From an uncultured Prevotellaceae bacterium (GTDB lineage Bacteria; Bacteroidota; Bacteroidia; Bacteroidales; Bacteroidaceae), in the NCBI GenBank assembly GCA_947166655.1, contig CAMVFC010000025.1, forward strand, positions 1 through 33,976: DNA of 33,976 bases. The letters run 5' to 3'. Below the pieces are notes generated by a model. That model searched no databases. It was not told the DNA's origin and saw nothing but the letters and a program-made list of their open reading frames with translations. The first letter of the stretch is position 1. Each line of letters opens with the position of its first letter. Positions 9,039-15,732 of the stretch are shown here, piece by piece. A program made the position numbers and the translations under genes.

Positions 9039-10128
9039 GCAGGCTGAAGTAAGTATCAAGCAGTTGCTTGGCGGCAACAAAAGAAGTCTTACGTCCGTCA
9101 AGCACTGATTGTTCGGCCCCAGCCAGCAATCCGGCGATGGTGGGGTGGTGGTAGAAACCATCACGAAGCTGTTCGTTGATACTTTCGTACATCCAGTATT
9201 TCGCCTGTTCGGCACGACGATGCTCGAAGTAACCGTTGGCACGCACAAAGTCGAAATATTCAAAGACCATATCCCATACCTCGCGGATACCAGTGCCGTA
9301 GAACCCTGAATAGCACAGTACCTTGGGCAGCCATCCGCTTTCAGGCATAGGGAAGAGGTGAAGGGCATTCTGGAACTGCCGTGCTGCCAGATGGCAGGCA
9401 TCGACATTCTCGCCATCGCATTTGTTGATGACGATGCCGTCGGCCATCTCCATGATACCGCGCTTGATGCCTTGAAGCTCGTCGCCCGTGCCTGCCAGTT
9501 GAATGAGAAGAAAGAAATCGACCATGGAATGGCAGGCCGTTTCGCTCTGCCCGACGCCTACGGTCTCCACGAAAATCTTATCGAAGCCGGCGGCCTCGCA
9601 GAGGATGATCGTTTCACGTGTCTTACGCGCTACGCCACCCAATGATCCTGCCGATGGGCTGGGGCGAATAAACGAGTCTGGATGTACAGACAATTTCTCC
9701 ATGCGTGTCTTATCGCCGAGGATGCTGCCTTTGGTCTTCTCGGACGACGGGTCGATGGCCAACACTGCCAGACGTCCTCCGGCACGCTCGAGCACATGGA
9801 TACCGAACTCGTCGATGCTGGTGCTCTTGCCGGCTCCGGGAACGCCGCTGATGCCGATGCGGATGCTGTTGCCGCTATAGGGCAGGCAGCGTTCGATGAC
9901 TTCCTGTGCAATTTTCTGATGGTCGGGATGTGTGCTCTCGACCAACGTGACAGCCTGACCGAGGATGGCCGTGTCGCCACGACGAATGCCTTCGACATAG
10001 TCTGTGGCCGTTAAGCGCCGGCGGGCGAAGCGTCCGCGATTCAGATAAGGATTGACGATGGCGGGTTGTTCCACGCCACTATTGACGTTCAGACCGCGAA
10101 ATTCTTCGCTGTTTTCGGGATGATCCAT
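9031..10128 (-). CDS. meaB: MeaB-type GTPase, chaperone of methylmalonyl-CoA mutase
   Basis: MeaB (ArgK family) is a G3E GTPase that loads and protects the B12 cofactor of methylmalonyl-CoA mutase, the enzyme behind succinate-propionate interconversion. The 365 residues contain the P-loop GVPGAGKS (95-102), the DPSSEKTKGSILGDKTRM segment (about 126-143), the G3 region ETVGVGQSE (188-196), and NKCD (235-238) for guanine specificity. A DUF1573 gene ends 27 bases upstream on the same strand, so the two are probably co-transcribed. The gene converges on xseB with an 8-base tail overlap. The mutase genes are not in the window. With the CbiJ-CbiD gene nearby, B12-dependent metabolism is a reasonable inference. 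Confidence 0.96.
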   Translation of the reverse strand: MDHPENSEEFRGLNVNSGVEQPAIVNPYLNRGRFARRRLTATDYVEGIRRGDTAILGQAVTLVESTHPDHQKIAQEVIERCLPYSGNSIRIGISGVPGAGKSTSIDEFGIHVLERAGGRLAVLAIDPSSEKTKGSILGDKTRMEKLSVHPDSFIRPSPSAGSLGGVARKTRETIILCEAAGFDKIFVETVGVGQSETACHSMVDFFLLIQLAGTGDELQGIKRGIMEMADGIVINKCDGENVDACHLAARQFQNALHLFPMPESGWLPKVLCYSGFYGTGIREVWDMVFEYFDFVRANGYFEHRRAEQAKYWMYESINEQLRDGFYHHPTIAGLLAGAEQSVLDGRKTSFVAAKQLLDTYFSLLK

Positions 10129-10155
10129 GGTGTGATATTGCTTCTGTAAGGCTTT

Positions 10156-11223
10156 TTATTTGATGTGGATAACGCTCTTCGGCCGTTTGGGATCGTTGGC
10201 GATGATGAGCACCTCCGGTAGCGCAGCCGACGGATGCTGGCGTTCGGCATAGAAGGTCACTTTCAACTTAGCGCGTTTGCCTGGTTGAATGGTTCGGTCG
10301 GAGAGACTGATGTTGAGCGATTTCCCTCGCACCTGTACGCTGGAAATTACCAAAGGCCGCTGACCTTCATTGCCGATGAAAAGTGTCTGGCTGGCCTTCT
10401 TCTTCCCGGTGTTGGAGAGCGCCAGCGTGTCGGCATCAAGCGTCAATCGTGGCGCGCGGGCACGTTCCTCAGCTCTCAGATGGCTGAAGTCGGGCAGCAG
10501 GAGGGCCGAGACGTTGATCTCGTTTTGTTCGGTCACCTTGTCGCCTGGGCGTCGGGCCAGATAAATAGATGTCTGTGTAAGTCCATAGCGCTTCAGACGT
10601 CCGCTATTGAGGTGCAGTTGGATACGACCGACGCGGCCTGGTGCCAATCGTTCGGGCAGATAGCGTGCCGTCAGATAAGGCGGCAGATGCATCAACTGCG
10701 GTCTGTAGGTGGTTCGACTGTTGTTGAGTACCGTCAGCTGTGCCTCAAGTCGCTCACCCACATGCACATCGCCGAAATCAACGATGTTGGTGGACAAGCG
10801 TACGGTGCCTAAGTCAATAGGAAGGTCGCTCTCGTCGTTGGCGGACAAATCGCTGACGACGCGTCCTTGCAGTGTAAGGTAGATGGGCTGGCCTGAGGCT
10901 GAGGAATAGACCTCGATCTCTTTTTGGAATGTACCTAATAGCGCCGCGTCGAAGGTGGCCGTCACGGTGGTTGTGGCGCCTGCTGCAATCACATCGCGCG
11001 ACCATTGTACTTTAGTGCAGCCGCAGGCCGGATTGACGTCGGTTAGGCGTAGCGGCGTAGTGCCTGAGTTGCGAAGTGTGAAGCTGACGGTCTTCGGTTG
11101 TTGATAGATGACTTCACCGAGATTGATCAGATCGGAATCGGCTACCAGACGAGGCTGGGCGGAGAGGGATAGAGGAATGAAAAGAGATAGTGTGAGGATT
11201 GAAATGTTGAAAGTGTGAGACAT
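10156..11223 (-). CDS. Secreted DUF1573 protein (ASH/Ig-like repeats)
   Basis: The 355-residue product has a signal peptide (MSHTFNISILTLSLFIPLSLSAQ). It continues with a DUF1573 domain of FTLRNSGTTPLRLTDVNPACGCTKVQW type, whose paired cysteines (CGC) are typical of the family, then two or three further Ig-like segments (ILNNSR..., LFIGNEGQRPLVIS...). Such proteins are periplasmic or surface located in Bacteroidetes, and their function is not established. The ATG at 11223 is chosen because a signal peptide follows directly; an upstream extension would be translated repeat DNA. The start codon and first codons (11198-11223) lie in a degenerate 8-bp array (unit ATTGAAAG). meaB follows after 27 bases. 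GH43 lies upstream across a 241-base repeat-filled gap without a recognisable promoter. Confidence 0.85.
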   Translation of the reverse strand: MSHTFNISILTLSLFIPLSLSAQPRLVADSDLINLGEVIYQQPKTVSFTLRNSGTTPLRLTDVNPACGCTKVQWSRDVIAAGATTTVTATFDAALLGTFQKEIEVYSSASGQPIYLTLQGRVVSDLSANDESDLPIDLGTVRLSTNIVDFGDVHVGERLEAQLTVLNNSRTTYRPQLMHLPPYLTARYLPERLAPGRVGRIQLHLNSGRLKRYGLTQTSIYLARRPGDKVTEQNEINVSALLLPDFSHLRAEERARAPRLTLDADTLALSNTGKKKASQTLFIGNEGQRPLVISSVQVRGKSLNISLSDRTIQPGKRAKLKVTFYAERQHPSAALPEVLIIANDPKRPKSVIHIK

Positions 11224-11245
11224 CGAATGATTGAAGTATTGAAAG
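11198..11245 (+). repeat. Degenerate 8-bp array over the DUF1573 start codon
   Basis: Six 8-base units read on the + strand as ATTGAAAT, GTTGAAAG, TGTGAGAC, ATCGAATG, ATTGAAGT and ATTGAAAG. The unit is the reverse complement of the 8-bp unit at 11363-11466, so the two arrays are inverted around a 117-base spacer. The DUF1573 start codon is at 11221-11223. Confidence 0.6.
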
Positions 11246-11362
11246 ACTAAGGTGAGAGATGATGCAAGGTTGGCATAAAGGGACGTGAGCGGAGACCGCC
11301 TGATGGCCTTCGCTACGGATAGAACTCTGCGTTGGAAATATTCAATTCTCATTTTACTTTTC

Positions 11363-11466
11363 AATGTTTCAATCTTTCAATGTTTCAATCTTTCAATGTT
11401 TCAATCTTTCAATGTTTCAATGTTTCAATGTTTCAATCTTTCAATGTTTCAACCTTTCAATGCTTC
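11363..11466 (+). repeat. 8-bp tandem array overlapping the GH43 stop codon
   Basis: Thirteen contiguous 8-base units: AATGTTTC and AATCTTTC, with AACCTTTC and AATGCTTC at the end. The GH43 stop codon (11465-11467, minus strand) overlaps the last unit. The 117 bases between this array and the one at 11198-11245 hold no gene or promoter that I can see. Confidence 0.92.
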
Positions 11467-12532
11467 ATTTTCTCGCCCTTTTGTTTTTCTTTACCTTCAC
11501 GGCCTTCACGCCCGTGTGTGTGGGCTTGACGGGACGGATGGTGCCGTCGGCATTGAATTCCATACGGTCGATGCATACTTGACGATGGAAACCTGGACCT
11601 TTTTCGCGTGGCAAATAGTCCTTGTTGATGCGGTGGTAAACGATGTACCATTCGTCTGTTCCCGGCAACTGAAGGATACTGTTGTGTGCTGTACCGTAAA
11701 TCTCCTGCGAGGGATCCTGCTGAAGGATGACAGGCTTGTCGGCCACGCGGATGGGCCCCAGGGGCGATGTGGAGGTGCCGTAGGCTACATGGTAGTTGGC
11801 GGCTCCCGTGTCGTCCACACTCCAAAGGAAGTAGTAGAGTCCATTCCGGTAGAACACATAAGGTGCTTCACGATACGCGTAGTCCTGCAAGGTTCCGCCT
11901 TGTGGCGTGAGCACTGTGATGGTTGTCGTGTCGATACTCATCAGGTCGTGACCCAGCTCGGCGCCGGCCATATAGCCATTGCCCCAATAGAGGTAGTCCT
12001 TACCTGAAACAGGGTCGTGGAAAACGTCCACGTCAATCTGTTGTCCGCCCCTCACGCCTTGTGGACGGCTGTTCACCAACGGGTGTCCCAAGTCGCAGAA
12101 GGGGCCTGTCGGCGTATCGGCCACGGCGACGCCGATAGCTTTGCGGTTGGCCTCAGCGCAGTGACCACTATAGTAGAAGTAATAGCGGTAGTGACCGTCG
12201 ACTTCGCGCTCGATGATGGCCGGTGCCCAAGCATTGCCTGTAGCCCATGGCACTTGCTCGGTGCCCAGGTCCAGCATGATGCCTTCATGGTGCCAATCTG
12301 TAAGGTCGGCCGATGAAAAGACTGTGAAATAATAGCCTCCCCATCCGGGGGCACCGTCGGTGGTGGAATATATGTAGAAGCGCCCCGTCTGGTGTGAATA
12401 CATAATTTCGGGGTCGGCATGGAACTCCGGTAGGATGGGGTTGCCGCTGGTGGCCTTCTGTTTCTGCGCTGCAGCAGGGGTAGTTGCAGCGATGCTGCAA
12501 CTTACGAGGAGAGAGAGGAGAAGAGTTTTCAT
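11465..12532 (-). CDS. Secreted glycoside hydrolase family 43-type arabinofuranosidase/xylosidase
   Basis: This 355-residue protein has a signal peptide (about 1-23) and a five-bladed-propeller GH43 pattern. The general base is Asp40 in FHADPE. The pKa-modulating Asp is probably Asp167 in QIDVDVFHD, and the acid Glu222 is in REAPYVF. GTAHNSI and EWYIVYHRI are also typical. Family members hydrolyse arabinose or xylose side chains or xylo-oligosaccharides by inversion; the substrate here is not decidable. The C-terminus is a Lys/Arg-rich tail (VKAVKVKKNKRARK), and its stop codon is formed within an 8-bp array. It lies 48 bases downstream of aroB with no -7 box between, so read-through from the aroB promoter is likely. 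Together with the esterase at the window start it suggests plant cell-wall use. Confidence 0.9.
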   Translation of the reverse strand: MKTLLLSLLVSCSIAATTPAAAQKQKATSGNPILPEFHADPEIMYSHQTGRFYIYSTTDGAPGWGGYYFTVFSSADLTDWHHEGIMLDLGTEQVPWATGNAWAPAIIEREVDGHYRYYFYYSGHCAEANRKAIGVAVADTPTGPFCDLGHPLVNSRPQGVRGGQQIDVDVFHDPVSGKDYLYWGNGYMAGAELGHDLMSIDTTTITVLTPQGGTLQDYAYREAPYVFYRNGLYYFLWSVDDTGAANYHVAYGTSTSPLGPIRVADKPVILQQDPSQEIYGTAHNSILQLPGTDEWYIVYHRINKDYLPREKGPGFHRQVCIDRMEFNADGTIRPVKPTHTGVKAVKVKKNKRARK

Positions 12533-12580
12533 ATAGTCTTTTTTTATTTTTCAATTTCGTTGTTTAAAGATTGGGGCGAC

Positions 12581-13633
12581 TTATCCTTCGCGGTAGTAAT
12601 CCAGCATCTCGAAGATGTCTTCTCGGGTGGCGTTCTGGTTGATTCGGATGTCGCCGACAGCCGCCAAAAGGGTGAAGTTGATATGGCCGGCAGTATTCTT
12701 CTTGTCGTGCGTCATCAGGTCGTAGAGACGGTCGTAGGCGTGGCAGTCGAAGTCGAAGGTGCCGTACGTCTGCCTGACGAATTGTCGTACTTGATGCAGT
12801 CGTTCCGGGGGGAACCCGCAGCGTGTGGCGCTGAGATACAATTCGCAGACAAGCCCCCAGGCCACGGCGTAGCCATGGAGTACGGTGCGCCCTTCAGCCA
12901 TGGCCAGACTCTCGAATGCGTGTCCTGCCGTATGTCCTAAGTTGAGTGCTTTGCGAATGCCGTGCTCGTGCGGATCCTCACGCACGATACGTTCCTTAAT
13001 ATTTACGCTGGTGCCTACGAGGGGGAGTAATGCAGCGTAGTCAACGTAATCGAGGTCGAAGCATAGCAGTTCGGCCAAATGCTCATCGGAGCTGATGAGG
13101 CCGTGCTTTATCATTTCTGCATAGCCGCTGCGAAGGTTTTTGCTGTCCAGCGTGCGAAGGAACTGCGTGTCGAGCAGAACCGTTCCTGCCGCATTGAACA
13201 CTCCTATTTCATTCTTCAGCCCTCGGAAGTTGATGCCCGTTTTTCCGCCCACTGAGGCGTCCACCATCGCCAACAAAGTCGTTGGCACGTTGATATAGGC
13301 GATTCCGCGTTTGAAGGTCGAGGCAGCGAAACCTCCAAGGTCTGTCACCATGCCTCCGCCCAAGTTGATAAGCATGGAGTGGCGGGTGGCTCCCCCTTCG
13401 CCCAACGCGGTCCAGACGGAAGCTAACGTCTCCAGTGTCTTCGCTTCATCCGTAGCACCGATGGTGATGACTTCCGCTGCCGCCAGACACTGAAAAGAAG
13501 CAACGACGGGCCAACACACCTCACGTGTTGTCGTGTCGGTGAGTACGAACAAACGGTCGGGGCGTACACGTTGGATGGCGGCGGACAGGTCGCGCTCTAA
13601 ATCCTGACTGATGATGACTTCCTGTGGATTCAT
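12581..13633 (-). CDS. aroB: 3-dehydroquinate synthase
   Basis: AroB converts DAHP to 3-dehydroquinate, the second shikimate step, using NAD and a divalent metal. The 350 residues show the NAD-binding stretch NLGGGMVTDLGGFAASTFKRG (early Gly-rich part), PTTLLAMVDASVGGKTGIN, and metal ligands in GYAEMIKHG (Glu), LGHTAGHAFES (His) and LHGYAVAWG (His). The ATG at 13633 is chosen because the upstream in-frame TTG at 13663 lies inside the -7 box. It is divergent from topB and heads a minus-strand run with GH43, DUF1573 and meaB. Confidence 0.96.
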   Translation of the reverse strand: MNPQEVIISQDLERDLSAAIQRVRPDRLFVLTDTTTREVCWPVVASFQCLAAAEVITIGATDEAKTLETLASVWTALGEGGATRHSMLINLGGGMVTDLGGFAASTFKRGIAYINVPTTLLAMVDASVGGKTGINFRGLKNEIGVFNAAGTVLLDTQFLRTLDSKNLRSGYAEMIKHGLISSDEHLAELLCFDLDYVDYAALLPLVGTSVNIKERIVREDPHEHGIRKALNLGHTAGHAFESLAMAEGRTVLHGYAVAWGLVCELYLSATRCGFPPERLHQVRQFVRQTYGTFDFDCHAYDRLYDLMTHDKKNTAGHINFTLLAAVGDIRINQNATREDIFEMLDYYREG

Positions 13634-13659
13634 GGGTTGGAGAGTGTAACTTATGTGGC

Positions 13660-13681
13660 GCAAAGATACAGAAAAGTTTGA
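13660..13681 (-). promoter_or_regulatory. Promoter of aroB (one arm of an inverted promoter pair)
   Basis: On the minus strand TATCTTTG occupies 13668-13661, about 28 bases before the aroB ATG. The surrounding 22 bases recur inverted at 13772-13793, with one mismatch, as the topB promoter. No clear -33 element is seen. Confidence 0.75.
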
Positions 13682-13771
13682 TGTTTGATGCGTGAAGAGG
13701 AAAGTTTGTTGCCAGTGGAGTGCTTTTTTAAGTCTTTTATACGAAAACTTGCGATAGAGGCACCTGAAACT

Positions 13772-13793
13772 TCAAACTTTTCTGTACCTTTGC
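13772..13793 (+). promoter_or_regulatory. Promoter of topB (second arm of the inverted promoter pair)
   Basis: TACCTTTG at 13785-13792 is a -7 box located only 8 bases before the topB ATG at 13801, so the topB transcript should be almost leaderless. Twenty-one of 22 bases match the inverted aroB promoter copy at 13660-13681. Confidence 0.7.
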
Positions 13794-13800
13794 AGCCACT

Positions 13801-15705
13801 ATGATTGTTTGTATTGCAGAAAAACCATCCGTCGCTCGTGATATAGCCAATGTCCTCGGAGCCTTGCACGACTGCGGAGGCTACATGGAAGGCAATGGTT
13901 ATCAGGTGACGTGGACCTTCGGTCATCTTTGCGAGCTTAAAGAGCCTGCGGAGTACACATCAATGTGGAAAAGCTGGAGTTTGGCGCAGTTGCCGATGAT
14001 TCCTCCACGATTTGGTATTAAGCTGAAGGCAGATAAGGGCGTAGAGAAGCAGTTCGCAGTCATTGAAAAACTGATGCAGGCCGCTGATGAGATAATTAAC
14101 TGCGGCGATGCCGGCCAAGAAGGCGAACTTATTCAGCGGTGGGTGATGCAGAAAGCAGGCGTGCACTGTCCTGTGCGCCGTCTGTGGATTTCCTCGCTCA
14201 CAGAGGAAGCCATCCGTGAGGGCTTCCAATCGCTGAAACCGCAGTCCGAATACCAAAGTCTGTATGAAGCCGGTCTATGTCGCGCCATCGGCGACTGGAC
14301 CCTTGGCATGAATGCCACTCGTCTGTATACCTTAAAGTATGGCGTGAATCGTCAGGTCCTCTCTATCGGTCGCGTGCAGACGCCTACTCTTGCTCTTATT
14401 GTAAAGCGCCAGCATGAGATCGACGACTTTCATCCAGAGACGTATTGGGTCTTGACGACTCTTTATCGTGGTGTCACGTTCAATGCCGTCATGGAAGAAG
14501 ATGAGCGTGGCTTCCGCAAACAAGAGGACGGCGAGAGCGCCCTTGCTGCAATTCGTGAACTGCCTTTTCAGATTGTATCTGTAGAGAAAAAGAGTGGGCG
14601 CGAGGCGCCGCCGCGGCTTTTTGACTTGACGTCACTGCAGGTGGAGTGTAACAAGAAGTTCGGCTACTCGGCTGACCAGACACTGCAACTCATTCAGAGC
14701 CTATATGAAAAGAAGGTGGCAACCTATCCGCGTGTCGACACGACGTACCTGCCGAATGATGTCTATCCCAAGTGTCCGCAGATTTTGGCTGGCATGACGC
14801 CTTATGCGGGATTCATTCAGCCTGTCACAGCTACGGGCAAACCTTTGGAGAAGAACAAAAAGTACTTCGATGACACGAAGGTGACAGACCACCATGCCAT
14901 CATTCCGACACCCGTTCCCGTCACTTCGGTCGCGCTGACCGATATGGAGAAACGTGTCTACGATCTGATTGCCCGAAGATTCATAGGAATCTTCTATCCT
15001 GACTGCCGTTTCGAGCAGACTACGGTGCAGGGCGAGGTGCGCTCGGAAGGCTTGCGAGTGGGCACTTTCGATGATGTCATTCCTTTCCGTACATCGGGGA
15101 AACGTATCACGGATCCTGCATGGCATGTTCTTTGGGAAAAAAAGAAGAAAACAGACGGTCCCGAATCTGCGGAAGCGGAAGGTCAGGGAAACGAGGAGAA
15201 TCCAGACGGTCCCGAAGGCACTCAGGAACGCACGCTGCCTGCTTTCAAGAAGGGTGAAAGTGGCCCTCATGAACCATCGCTCACCGAGAAACAGACGACA
15301 CCGCCCAAACCTTATACCGAAGCTACTTTGCTGCGTGCTATGGAAACAGCAGGTCGCTTTGTGGAGGACGATGAACTACGCGATGCGCTGAAAGAGAACG
15401 GCATTGGACGACCATCCACACGTGCTGCGATTATAGAAACATTGTTCAAACGTAATTATATCCGTCGCGTAAGGAAGAGTCTGGCGCCTACAGAGACTGG
15501 CAAACAACTCATCGGACTGATACATGAAGAACTTCTCAAGAGTGCGGAACTGACAGGCATCTGGGAACGCAAACTCCGTCAGATAGAACGTCGCGAGTAC
15601 GATGCCACTACTTTTGTGGGCGAGCTGAAGCAGATGGTTTCAGAGTTGGTGATAACAGTTCTGCGTGACAATACAAATCGCCATGTAACGGCCGCGACAC
15701 AATAA
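13801..15705 (+). CDS. topB: DNA topoisomerase III (type IA)
   Basis: TopB is a type IA topoisomerase that cuts one strand and resolves recombination or replication intermediates. The 634 residues begin with the TOPRIM domain: Glu in IAEKPS and D103-A-G-Q-E107-G-E. The DAG form in place of the textbook DxD occurs in TopB relatives, but Gln106 replaces the usual Arg. The catalytic tyrosine is Tyr309 in TYPRVDTTYL, and SIGRVQTPTLALIV is also diagnostic. Residues ~444-485 form an acidic, charged insertion (Lys-rich start, then Glu/Gly/Pro) containing a 14-base direct repeat (15152-15165 and 15203-15216, 51 bases apart) that encodes two DGPE copies. The conserved core resumes with KPYTEATLLRAMETAG and GIGRPSTRAAII. 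There is no zinc-finger tail. The start is nearly leaderless, and porE follows 27 bases after the stop. Confidence 0.96.
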   Translation: MIVCIAEKPSVARDIANVLGALHDCGGYMEGNGYQVTWTFGHLCELKEPAEYTSMWKSWSLAQLPMIPPRFGIKLKADKGVEKQFAVIEKLMQAADEIINCGDAGQEGELIQRWVMQKAGVHCPVRRLWISSLTEEAIREGFQSLKPQSEYQSLYEAGLCRAIGDWTLGMNATRLYTLKYGVNRQVLSIGRVQTPTLALIVKRQHEIDDFHPETYWVLTTLYRGVTFNAVMEEDERGFRKQEDGESALAAIRELPFQIVSVEKKSGREAPPRLFDLTSLQVECNKKFGYSADQTLQLIQSLYEKKVATYPRVDTTYLPNDVYPKCPQILAGMTPYAGFIQPVTATGKPLEKNKKYFDDTKVTDHHAIIPTPVPVTSVALTDMEKRVYDLIARRFIGIFYPDCRFEQTTVQGEVRSEGLRVGTFDDVIPFRTSGKRITDPAWHVLWEKKKKTDGPESAEAEGQGNEENPDGPEGTQERTLPAFKKGESGPHEPSLTEKQTTPPKPYTEATLLRAMETAGRFVEDDELRDALKENGIGRPSTRAAIIETLFKRNYIRRVRKSLAPTETGKQLIGLIHEELLKSAELTGIWERKLRQIERREYDATTFVGELKQMVSELVITVLRDNTNRHVTAATQ

Positions 15706-15732
15706 AAGAGGAAGTCTCACGTTATTATATAT

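Noticed and set aside
13634..13663. Upstream TTG start for aroB
   Set aside because: The TTG lies inside the -7 box TATCTTTG on the minus strand, so it should not be in the transcript.
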